DNA of 64,000 bases from Heterohyrax brucei (Eukaryota; Chordata; Mammalia; Hyracoidea; Procaviidae): contig CM053143.1 in the NCBI GenBank assembly GCA_028571685.1, positions 138,170,829 through 138,234,828 of the forward strand. Reading direction: 5' to 3'. Shown here one piece after another: positions 34,039 through 43,837 of this stretch (the first letter of the stretch is position 1; each line of letters begins with the position of its first letter). The position numbers and the translations under genes were made by a program. The notes under the pieces are model-generated. The model ran no database searches and was not told where the DNA came from. It saw nothing but the letters and a program-made list of their open reading frames with translations.

Positions 34039-34322
34039 AATTGTCTATCTTTCACATGTGTACGATGTGATTGAAAATACCATGGCTTGAGTCAGGTAAA
34101 CCTTAGTCTTCAAAGTGACATCTCTGCTTGCTTTCTTTCTTTTTCTTTAAGCACTTTAAAGAGGTATTTTGCAGCAGATTTTCTCAATGCATTGTGTCTT
34201 TTGATTTCTTGACTGCTGCTTCCAAGGACATTGATTTTGGAGCCAAGTGAAATGAAATCCTCGACAACTTCAGAGTTTTCACCCTTTATCCAGTTGTGAG
34301 CAGTTTTGTTTTCTTTATACAA
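34039..34322 (-). mobile_element. RTE LINE fragment F1
   Basis: Internal RTE piece from the C-terminal coding region, without a tail. The minus frame 34322-34110 reads EVVEDFISLGSKINVLG and SSSQEIKRHNALRKS, blocks shared with copy E2. It abuts F2, which lies in the opposite orientation and holds the same part of the element at about 38.1-38.4 kb. It is therefore an independent insertion or rearrangement and not a simple twin-priming product. Confidence 0.85.
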
Positions 34323-34779
34323 GAAAAATTTTGCTGTAGATAATTAAAAAATGGTTGCAGCAGTACACTGACAGGGAATCACCAGAAATTCAAGCCAACT
34401 GTAGGAGAGGATGTGGAATAAAGGCTATCATTGCTAACGTTAGCTGCATCTTGACTACAAATAGAATACTGATAAAATGTTTGTTTGTGTCTTATTGACT
34501 ATACAAAGGCATTCAATTGTGTGGATCATAACAAATTATGAATAACATTGCAAAAGATGGATATTTCAGAACACTTAACTGTGCTTAAGTGGAACCTGTA
34601 GATAGACCAAGAACCAGTTGTTCAAACAGAACAACAGGCTATTACATGGTTTAAGATCAGGGAAGGTGTGCTTCAGGGTTGTGTCCTTTCACCACACTTA
34701 TCAATCTCTATGATGAGCAAATAATCTGAGAAGCTGGACTATATGAAGAAGAATGAGTCATCCAAATTGGAAGAAGAAA

Positions 34780-35777
34780 GGGGACGGAGTCAAGATGGCG
34801 GACTAAGCCCACGTCTCCTTATATCCCTCTGGAAACCAAGACCTGAACTGACAATCAAACAGAGCCTTCTGATCACCTAATCAGCCTCAGGACATGGCAC
34901 AGAGCTGTTAATCGGGACTTCATACCACTCAGTGAAAAACCTCCTCTCTTTCGCTGACTCCTGCTTCTGGCTAGCCCCGGCTCTCACGGACAGAAGGTTA
35001 ACGCACCAGTTTGATTTTTTTTCCTCTGTCTAGGCTGGCGGGAGGAGCTGGGTCTTGCCTGGCGGCTGGACTCAGACGCGCTGCTGGGGGGATAGGCAGG
35101 TGAAATTCCCATATTCTGAGAGCCAGGCTCGGGACTCTGTTAATCTAGCCACGTTGAGCCTTTCATTTTGTAGCTGCCTCAGTGGGGTTTGTGCGGAGCT
35201 CCGCGGTCAGGGTGCGGGACGCCATGTTGGTACCAAGATTTTAGCGGGACCTCGTTCTTAGCCTGGGAGCCAGCGCCTGCAAATGGGACAGCACTTCTCT
35301 GACAGAAAAGTAGTGATTTTGCACAGTGATGTCTACGTTGGGGGCCCTGCAACAGAAGCAGAGGAATCGCTGCCTCTGGGCACCTTTAGTCCCTCTGTCT
35401 GCTGCTTGTGTGGGAGACGCCGTCTTGGATATGATGGCCGCAGCTGGACCTAATTCTTAGCTTGGGAGCCAGAGCCTGCCCACAGGAGAACGCTTTCCTA
35501 TCACAAAACCAGTACTCGACGCAGTGTTGGCTAAGGCTAGGCCCTGTCAGCAGAGGCCACCAGGCAGTAGCATTGCTGTTTTCTGAACTAGTTTGTTATC
35601 ATCTGGGGTTGTATATAGTGGCGCTTACTTTGTCAGATGAGAAGAGGGACCTCTACACCTGAAAACCTAACTGACTTGTGAACTGCTCAGATACCTTTTG
35701 CTTTACATTTGAAGACAGCCTAGAGAAACATTTGCAATCCATCCTCACAGTACCTCTTCCAGCCTCTATATACTCAC
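34780..35777 (+). promoter_or_regulatory. L1 5' UTR with internal promoter
   Basis: 998 bp, GC- and CpG-richer than any neighbour (about 34970-35475). A YY1-type site CAAGATGGCGG lies at 34791-34801, in the position known for L1 promoters. Two related ~200-bp blocks are repeated in tandem ('ctcgttcttagcctggg' near 35250 and 'ctaattcttagcttggg' near 35450). Short frames at 35055-35261 and 35462-35662 are not known L1 proteins. Confidence 0.8.
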
Positions 35778-36737
35778 ATGGGACCCAAAAAGCAACAGAC
35801 AATTGTGGCATACAAGCAATCACTCATGGCTTCAGAAAGCTCCCAAACAAAGCAACCAAGGAGTTTTCCAGATGAAGAAACTTTTACGAAAGCATCAGGA
35901 AGTGAATACAAGTTGATTATATACAGAGCCCTTCTAGACCTTCTACAAAATGCAGCAGAACAAAATGAAAAATTAAGCAAGTTGTTCGATCTGATGGAAC
36001 ACCAGTACTCTGAAATCCAACATATCAAGAAGAAAATCAAAGACATAGAAACTTCCATGCAAAGCCACGAAAACAGAATGGAACAAATGGAAAAAAGAAT
36101 TTCTGACTTGGAAGACAGAGCTACTGATGCCAGCGTCTATGAGCAGAAATCAGAAAAAAGAAACAAGAAAAATGAAGAAACATTAAGAAGCATGTGGGAC
36201 TCTATTAAGAGGAACAGCCTTTGATTAATTGGAGTCCGTGAACAGGGTGAGACATCTGAGAACACAGAGAGTATTGTTGCTGAGCTGCTGAAAGAAAACT
36301 TCCCAGAAATCATGAAGGAAGAGAACATAGACATCTCAGATGCATATCGTACGCCACCCAATATAGATCTCAAAAGAAAGACTCCAAGACATATTATAAT
36401 CAAGCTTAACAAAATGAAACACAAGCAGCAACTCTTAAAGGCAGCAAGACTCAAGGCAAAGCTAACATTCAGAGGGAAACCCTGTAGGCTCTCGTCAGAT
36501 TTCTCAGCAGAAACCATGCTGGCACAGAGACAGTGGCATGACACATTCAAAATCTTGAAGGAGAAGAACTTCCAACCAAGAATTATATATCCTGCAAAAC
36601 TATCTTTCATATACGAAAATGAAATGAAGACATTCCCAGATAAACAGAAACTCAGAGACTTTGTAAAAACCAAACCCAAACTACAAGAAATACTGAAAGA
36701 AGTTCTTGGCTTTGGCTTAGAAGAACAAAACCACTAA
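35778..36737 (+). pseudogene. L1 ORF1 (nucleic-acid-binding protein), one in-frame stop
   Basis: 320-codon reading frame for the L1 ORF1 protein, an RNA-binding chaperone that coats L1 RNA. The start MGPKKQQT is followed by a coiled-coil region (residues ~50-130, with KRISDLEDR near residue 100). A TGA at 36222-36224 (codon 149) falls where other L1s have an amino acid before LIGVRE. The same frame then runs on through the RRM-like region (TPRHIIIKLNKMKHK) and the C-terminal domain (YPAKLSFIYENEMKTF) to the stop at 36735-36737. Apart from this one nonsense codon the frame is intact. The ATG at 36312 lies within the same frame and is not an independent gene. Confidence 0.93.
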
Positions 36738-37157
36738 CTTTATATATTAGAACGACACACTACTCAATACTCTACTCATTTAGGGAAGGCCCCAAAGTAA
36801 TTCACAGCTTTGATATGGAAAGAAGCAATCCAGTGATCATCATGAAAACTATGGTGTCATCATAATAAAAAGAGGGATGTACTACAGTTGTTATAGTCCT
36901 TCCAGATGGAGAGGAAGATGACAAGACCGGTAGTAATTAAAATTGGGTTTATAAATAGTTTATTAAGGGGGTTGATAGGGGCTGCTGTAAAGCACAACAA
37001 AGATGTATCATACCATTTCAAGAAATCTAACACACGAGTCTCAACAACTATAAAACCAGCTCTGAAAAAGGTGAAAAATCAACTCACAAAAAAGAGTGTC
37101 CCAGAACAGACTAATAAGAACAACAGAGAAAACATCAACATAAAAATAAACATCACA

Positions 37158-37985
37158 ATGGCAGCAGTGAACACATACCTATCAATAATTACATTGAATG
37201 TGAATGGACTGAATGCTCTAGTAAAGAGACAGCAAGTGTCATCTTGGATCAAAAGACATGACCCATCCATATGTTGTCTACAAGAAACTCACTTGAGACC
37301 TAAAGACAGGAACAAACTGAAAATTAAAGGATGGAAGAATATATATCAAGCTGACAATGAACAAAGAAGAGCAGGGGTGGCAATTCTAATCTCGGACAAA
37401 ATCAATTTTAATGTCAAAACCACCATCGTGGACAAAGATGGACACTATTTATTGCTGAAAGTTTCAGTACACAAGCAAGACTTAACTATCTTAAATATTT
37501 ATGCACCTAATGTCAGAGCACCTAAATATGTCGAAGAAACACTGACTATGCTCAAAAGAAAGTTAGATGACTCCACAATAATAGTGGGAGACTTTACTCA
37601 TCACTAGACAGATCATCTAGAAAAAAGCTCAGTAAAGATACAGAAGACCTCATCGACACAATTAACTAACTAAACCTCATTGATATATACAGAACTTTCC
37701 ACCCATCAGCAGACAACTACACCTTCTTCTCCAGTGCACATGGAACATTCTCCAGAATTGACCACGTGATACGCCATAATGCAATGCTCAACAAAATCCA
37801 AACCATTGAATTACTGCAAAGCATCTTCTCAGATCATAAAGCCATCAAAGTTGAAATCAATAGCAGAAAAAAACATAGATAGAAAGTGGAACTCTTGGAA
37901 ACTGAACAACATCTTGCTCAAAAAAACATGGGTTATAGAGGAAATCAAGGACGAATTAAAGAAATTCATCGATTCCAATGAGAAC
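37158..37985 (+). pseudogene. L1 ORF2, endonuclease part only, frameshifted
   Basis: Starts MAAVNTYLSIITLNVNGLN, the typical ORF2 beginning. APE-type endonuclease motifs seen: LNVNGLN, CCLQETHL (catalytic Glu), IYAPN and VGDF. The frame stops at 37607 after VGDFTHH, where N-T-P-L is expected, which indicates a frameshift. The rest follows in other frames: RIDHV (37757 on) and SDHKAIKVEI (about 37828-37857, the catalytic His motif). The sequence ends after SNENK, so RT and the Cys-rich domain are absent. The open frame extends 84 codons upstream to 36906 through the inter-ORF region. Confidence 0.92.
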
Positions 37986-38779
37986 AAATTGGAAGAGGAC
38001 TCACTAACAACCTGAGATATGCAGATGACACATCCTTGTTTGCTGAAAATGAAGATGGCTAGAATTATTTACTGATGAAGATCAAAGACTACAGACTGCA
38101 ATAAGGATTACACCTCAACATAAAGAAAACAAAAATCTCAACAATTGGACTGATAAACAACATCGTGATAATTGGAGATAAGACCGAAGCTGTCGAGGAT
38201 TTCATCATATTTGGATCCACAATCAATGCCCTTGGAAGCAGCAGTCAAGAAATCAAATGACACATTACATTGAGCCAATCTCCTGCAAAAGACTCCTTTA
38301 AAGTATTAAAAAAGCAAAGATGTCACTTTTAAGGAGTAAGATGTACCTGAATTACGGTGTTTTCAATCACATATACATTCAAAAGCCGATCAATGAATTA
38401 AAAAAACTGCAGAATTGGTGCCTTTGGATTATGTTGTTATTGGAATATGCCACAAACTGCTAGAACACTAAACAAATCTGCCTTGGATGAAGTATTGTTA
38501 AAATGTTTATTAGATGGAGAAATGACAAGACTTTGTTTCCTATACTTTGGACATGTTATCAGGAGTCCGTGGAGAAGAATGTCATGTTTGCTAGAACGGC
38601 GAGTTATCAAAAAACAGGAAGACCCTCTATGAGCTGATTGACACTGTGGCTGCCACAATGGACTTAAGCATAACAAGAATTGTGAGAATTGTGAGGATGG
38701 TACAGGACCAGGCAGTGTTGTACATAGAATTGCTATGAGTTTGAAGTCACATGAAGACACCCAACAAAAACAACACTTG

Positions 38780-39600
38780 GGTGGTAGTTGGTAAAATTAA
38801 TTCCTTTATACGTCCTTGGTTCTTTGGAAAAACATCTTGACAGAGTTTTTTCCCCTAAGCCCTGTGGAGTTACCTTTGTCCCAGTTTTTTCACACAGAAG
38901 ATTCCTTACTTTTGTCCAGGTTGACTGACATTTCCTGGGCAAGCTAAAAACAACTTGGTTTGATACTTTTTGTCTGGTGGCCTGCCCTATGATTGGTATG
39001 CACCTTGCAGGGACTGGTCAATGTACTATGCAAATGAGTTGACTTGTAACCTACTATGCAAATGGCTTGTCTGTGGCCTACCAAAAGTGGATTGGTCAGT
39101 TCATCGCCCCAGCGGGAGTGCCATGCCTTGAAATGGACAAAGAGTTTGTATAGCTAAGCAGAAAGCCCCACAGAGGTTTTAGAGACAGGAAGAAACAAGA
39201 AGAGAAGCAGACAGAAAGAGAAAGAGGAAAGAATAAACAGACAGAAAGGAGGCAAAGAACCGCCTACAAGAGCTGGAACACAGCAGGCAGTGAGATGCCA
39301 GGAAAGAGCCAGTGTCAGAACCAGTAGTGGTAGGTGGCAGGGTCAAGTAGAGCCTGTTCTGAGGTGGGTGAGAACAGGACTGCGCAGCCAAGAAGAGCTG
39401 AGAGAGCTGTCCTGCATGGAAGAAAGCAGACTTTTGCTTGTTTGTGCCCTGACTCTGATCCTGGGTTGTAGCTTGTTCCTTAATAAACTGTTTACCTGTA
39501 AGTATAGCCCGTGAGTTCTGTGTGGGCGTTGCAATGAGTCACTGAACTCAGAAAAGTAGGAGAGAGTGCCGTGAGCGGGGTGGCTGGTGTCAGAGCTGAT
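38780..39600 (+). mobile_element. Probable ERV-type LTR
   Basis: Features suggest an LTR in plus orientation: a dense promoter-like part with two octamer motifs ATGCAAAT (39028-39035 and 39056-39063), a purine-rich stretch at 39180-39260, and AATAAA at 39482-39487, followed by a short segment containing 'cccgtgagttctgtgtgg'. Ends are uncertain and no target duplication was found. Frames 39290-39514 and 39343-39534 overlap on opposite strands and are chance. Confidence 0.45.
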
Positions 39601-39934
39601 AAAAGGGTTGGAGAACGGAGGTGTGTTTGACTTCTACCTCACAGGTGTCTGTCTTGGGCTGATCTTGAATTGTATTACCACACTTGAAGTTAAGACAGGT
39701 TCTACCACTACTTCTAGTCCTTCACAGAGAACTAAGTTTAAGTTTGTGTCTGTGACTGGTGTAGTGCTTCTCATTGTTTTCAGATCTGCTGCCTAGGAAT
39801 GCAATTCATTTAACATTCATATAAAGATTTCCCCATTCCTAGATCTTCATGAGGACCAGACTGTGTTCTCTAGCTATTTCCCAGAGGGATACATGAAGCC
39901 TGTGTTTTACAAAAGGTCCTAGGTTACTTAGTCT
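39601..39934. other. No clear feature
   Basis: May hold the remaining 3' flank of the LTR before it. Nothing else is recognised. Confidence 0.4.
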
Positions 39935-40625
39935 CCCCAAATCACCCCCTCACCTCCTGGAATCCATGCCTTTTGTTGTCTCCTCCCTTTGATTCTGGCC
40001 TGGGACTATGACTAATGGCTGGCCAGTACAATTTGTGGAAGTGATGCTTTATGACTTCTGAGACTAGGACGTAAGAAGTCATGCAGCTCTTCCTGGATCT
40101 CCTAGAATGCTTGCTGTCCTTCATAGAACGGTCCTTCTGGGAATTCAGCAACCATCCTGTGAGAAGTTGAAGTCACCGAGGAGGCCATATTTTGGTGCTT
40201 TGGTCTACAGCCCTAGCCAAACTTCAAGCGGCAGCATCATGCATGAAAGCATGCCATCTTGGATGTCCAACTCCTCAGGAATCCTTAGGTCCAACCATCT
40301 ATCTGGCTGTAACTGCAAGAGAGACCCTGAGCAAGAATTGCTTCTTGGAGTTCACTCAACTTACAGTACTATGAGAGGATAGCAAATTATAGTTTTTAGC
40401 TACCAAGCTTTGGAGCGGTTTGTTACACAACAATTGAAACAAACCAAATCCACTGATGTTGAATTGATTCCAACTCATAAGGACCCTATAGATCAGAGTA
40501 GAACTGCACCATGTGGCTTCTAAGGAGTGATGGTAGATTGGAAATGCTGAACTTTTGGGTAGCAGCCAAGCTTTTAGCCATGGTGTCACCAAGGCTCCTT
40601 GTACAGTGATAGATAACTAGAATAA
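39935..40625 (+). mobile_element. MLT1-like LTR (ancient MaLR), split by a SINE
   Basis: Blocks typical of MLT1: 'ctggcctgggactatgac', 'gtggaagtgatgc', 'ggccatcttggatgtcc'-like 'gccatcttggatgtccaac', 'gagagaccctgagcaagaa' and 'accaagctttggagcgg'. After the SINE the end resumes with 'cagtgatagataactag'. Old and diverged; it contrasts with the younger TG...CA LTRs of this window. Confidence 0.75.
40438..40600 (-). repeat. AfroSINE-like copy, short type
   Basis: Antisense: 'aacaaaccaaatccactg', 'attccaactcataaggacc', 'ttttgggtagcagcc', 'accaaggctcctt'. Inserted near the 3' end of the MLT1 LTR. Confidence 0.88.
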
Positions 40626-40691
40626 CTTGTCTGGGGAGATAGACCAGACCACTAGCCAAGATCTGACTGGTGAGGTTTTGGAGTTAGAACG

Positions 40692-41220
40692 TGTCACGGG
40701 CTGGCTTGTGTCCCCCCCAAAATATATGTAGCCATGCAGCTAGGGCACGATTCCCAATATTTTGTGATGACCCTCCATTTTGGGATTTTCCTGTGCTGTG
40801 TGTTAAGGATTAGAGTGAGATTGTAATTGTAAATCCCTTCATAGGATCACCTCCCTGCTCCACTATAAAGGGAGTTTTCTTGGAGTGTGGCTTGCCCCAC
40901 CCTTAATCTTTTCATTCTACAAGAGGTAAAAGGAAAGAGAAGCAGGCAGAGAATCAGGAACCTTGTACCATCAAGAAAGCAGCAGCAGGAGAAGAGTGTA
41001 TCCTTCAGACCTGAGGTTCCCGCCCAAGATGCTCCCTGGACAAAGACTGTTGCATTACAGGACTTTCCTTCAGAACCGACAAGGGAGAAAGCCTTCCCCT
41101 GGAGTGGACTTTCCGAATTTGGACTTGTAGCCTACCAGACTGTGTAAGAATAAGCCTTCCTTTCTTATAGCCATCCACTCTGGGATATTCCTGTTACAGC
41201 AGCCCTAGCTGCCTAAAACA
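40692..41220 (+). mobile_element. Solo LTR, ERVL-MaLR-like (LTR-7)
   Basis: 529 bp, 'tgtcacgggctggcttgtg' to 'gctgcctaaaaca'. Flanking five bases GAACG (40687-40691) and GAACC (41221-41225). Same subtype as LTR-1. The 86-codon frame 40887-41147 matches the frame of LTR-1 at 3600-3791 because the DNA is homologous, not because it is a gene. Confidence 0.9.
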
Positions 41221-41225
41221 GAACC

Positions 41226-41410
41226 CATCACTGACCAGCTTCTTGTGTGTGAGTTCCTTTACATCTGTGTCTCAAGGTCTTCATCTGTAAAATGGGGATA
41301 ATAACAGTGCATTTCTTATAATACTTTTGTTAATCCATGAGAAGGCTTAGTATGATGCCTGGTGTTGACCATGCATTCACTAAATGTTAGTTATAATAAT
41401 GATTATTAAA
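41226..41410 (+). repeat. MIR SINE relic
   Basis: Typical: 'gtcttcatctgtaaaatgg', 'ggataataacagtgc', 'tgcattcactaaatgttag'. Confidence 0.8.
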
Positions 41411-42344
41411 ATTAGTTGTTTTATAGATCTAAGCAAAGTTTCTCCTAAAGTTCAATCTTTTATTAATATTTTTCTTTACTTTTGTCTTTGTCTATTTTCT
41501 ACTAATTCTGCCTTAATGATGACTTGGTGGGTCCCCTGAAAGTCAAGTTATGCAAAGTTTGTGGAAAAGCTAACTTGGTCTATTGACAGATTTCAACTAC
41601 TGAACAGATTTTCTGAGTTAAAGGGGTATGCGTTTTCAATTCCTTTGTTTCATCCTTTAAATGCCTCTATCACTTTTCCTTTTCCTTCAGCATCACCCAG
41701 GGAATTCTTTTCTTTATTCAAAGGGTAGAGTGAACTGAACAGGCAATTGGTTTCTTAATAGATGACAAGAATAAGGGTCATTGGGAAGAAAATAAAAACT
41801 GACACTTAAATTGTCCTTTGTGGTTTCTTAATGACTTGTGGCTAAGAGCATTATACTGCTTCCCATAAGAGGGAACCAGACATGTACTAGGGCTTGTTGA
41901 AATGTCAGGATGAATGAAGCTTTTCAGAATAGCAAACATTTTTCTATGGTTTTATGACTCCTGTGATTATGTTAATGCTGGGTAGGGTGAATAGGGATAT
42001 GGAGTGTACTATGACCACCATGAATCCTACTTGCTTCATATTCACATTTTAGATTTCAGTTTCCTTAACAGAGTTGCACTGAAAATCTAGCTGTCTGAAA
42101 AGTAAAATTTATTTCATTTCTTCTAGGCAGCCACCTTTGTTCTCTGCAGTATACGCCAACCCATTTCTCACTATATTTGCTCTCTCTCTTTTCAGTCAGG
42201 GTGTGTTTTAGAAGGAAAAGTAAAATGGCTTATGTCTGGAATTTATATTTATGCAGAAGACTTGCTTGTGTGGGTGGGGTTTGGACTTAATACAAAAACA
42301 TTTAGGCCTTAGATTTGTACCTGAAAGAAATCTAAAGCACAGAA
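41411..42344. other. No feature recognised
   Basis: AT-rich. No repeat, exon or RNA was identified by eye. Confidence 0.5.
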
Positions 42345-42931
42345 ATGTATTTTTTTTTGTTTTAGATGACTGTTTACAGAACATTAAACAGTACATGTAT
42401 TGTTTTATGACGTTGGTTAACAACTCCACAACATATCAACATTCTCTCTTCTCTACCTTGGGTTCCCTATTACCAGCTTTCTTGTCTGCTTCTGTCTTCC
42501 AGTTCTTGCCCCTCAGCTGGTGTGCCCTTTAGTCTTGTTTGTTTTGTGGGCCTATCCAATATTTGAATGAAGAGCGAACCTCTGGAATGACGTCATTACT
42601 AGCCAATAGGACATGGTGGCAGGGACATACTCTTGGGGTTTCTTCAGTCTCTGTTAGGCCAATAAATCTGGCCTTTTTTTGGTGCATGAGTTAGAATTTT
42701 GTTCTACATTTTTCTTCAGCTCTGTCAGGACCCTCTTTTGATCCCTGTCAGAGCAATCAGTGGTGGCAGCTGGATGGCATCTGATTATACCAGACTCAGT
42801 CTGGTGGAGGCTGCGATAGTTGTGGTCCATTAGTCCTTTGGAAGAACCTTCACCTGCATCTTTGGTTTTCTTCATTCTTCCTTGCTCCCAACAGGGTTAG
42901 ACCGGTGGAATATCTTAGTTGGCTGCTCACA
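42345..42931 (-). mobile_element. L1 3' UTR, antisense
   Basis: Begins with a T-rich stretch (antisense tail), then 'tgttttatgacgttggtta', 'ctgtcagagcaatcagtgg', 'gctggatggcatctgatt' and 'gttggctgctcacag'. The same blocks appear in sense at 46.57-46.80 kb. The 5' part of the L1 is missing. Confidence 0.75.
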
Positions 42932-43019
42932 GAAAAGGCACAGAAATCTTGAAGTAAATTTTAACATCTAAAGCATTATTTTCTGAGTAACTTTATAGCA
43001 GAAAGAATCCCAATTTCAT

Positions 43020-43390
43020 TTACCAAACCAAATCAGTTGCCTCCAAGTCAGTTCCAACTCATGATGACCCCATGTGTGTTGGAGTAGGATTGTACTCCAT
43101 GTAGTTTTCTCTTTCCTTATCTTTTTCTACTTTTATTGTTGCTATTATTTATGATTTTTGAGGAGATAGAAGAATATATGCCAACTCAACAGTTTCTACA
43201 TGTATGATACAGTGATACTGATTATGTTCTTCGAGATATGCAACCATTCTCACCCTTCTTTTCTGAGTTACACAGCGTTTTCAGTGGCTGTTTTTTCAGA
43301 AACAGATTTCCAGGTCTTTCTTTTGAGACACGTCTCAGTGGACTTGAACCTCAACCCTTTGTGGTTAGCATCAAGCTTGTTAGCTGTCAC
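43020..43390 (-). repeat. AfroSINE-like copy, long type, interrupted
   Basis: Tail and body at 43020-43110 ('caagtcagttccaactcat'), head at about 43271-43390 ('cagaaacagatttccagg', 'ggacttgaacctcaaccc'). The middle (43111-43270) does not belong to the SINE. Confidence 0.65.
43111..43270 (-). mobile_element. L1 3' fragment inside a SINE (tentative)
   Basis: T-rich left end, then 'aacagtttctacatgtatg' and 'gcaaccattctcaccctt', which fits the antisense of a mammalian L1 3' UTR subtype different from the one at 46.9 kb. Ends are uncertain. Confidence 0.45.
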
Positions 43391-43417
43391 CTAGGAACTT
43401 CATATTTTCATATAAAA

Positions 43418-43588
43418 ACCAAACAACAATCAAACCCACTGCTGTTGAGTTGGGTCAAACTCATAGCGACCCTTGAGGTCAGAGTAGAACTGCCCCCTAG
43501 AGTTTCCAAGGAGCAGCTGGCAGATTTGAACTGCCAACATTTTGGTTACCAGATCTAGCACTTAACCCACTACTCCACCAGGGTTTCT
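43418..43588 (-). repeat. AfroSINE-like copy, short type
   Basis: 'aaccaaacaacaatcaaacc' start, 'gtcagagtagaactgccc', 'gagcagctggcagatttg' and the end 'ccactccaccagggtttc'. Confidence 0.9.
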
Positions 43589-43837
43589 GTTTTTATATAA
43601 GGGGACCACTTATTAGGTAGGATTCAAGCCTGTAGTTGGTATCATACTAATTTCTTATGTGATGGTTTCTGAAACTACAGTATGGTTAGGTGTGTTGATT
43701 CACAGATGATTTTGGTATACAGTAGACATGCAATATATGCTTTATGATAGAATGTAAGAATGCTACACATCTCATGCCAACCATCTGTGGCTTCTTCCCT
43801 CCATCAAACTAACTTTATCAAGAATCTTTTATTTGGC

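Larger units (their letters stand above)
34777..37985 (+). mobile_element. L1 LINE with complete 5' end, lacking the 3' half
   Basis: About 3.2 kb: 5' UTR, ORF1, inter-ORF and the first ~270 codons of ORF2. It is flanked by a target duplication AAATTGGAAGARG (34764-34776 and 37986-37998). The start 'ggggacggagtcaagatgg' is the usual L1 5' end with its YY1-like CAAGATGGCGG. It ends inside ORF2 without a poly(A) tail. ORF1 has one stop and ORF2 one frameshift, so it is a comparatively recent but dead copy. Confidence 0.93.
34324..38776 (+). mobile_element. RTE LINE copy F2, interrupted by L1
   Basis: Sense RTE beginning in the RT domain ('aaaaattttgctgtagat'), through motif A ('gactatacaaaggcattc' at 34498-34515) to 34776, then resuming at 37986 after the L1 with 'aaattggaagagg'. 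It continues through motif C ('agatatgcagatgacac', YADD preserved as codons though out of a long frame) and the C-terminal region to the tail near 38776. All frames are broken. Confidence 0.9.
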
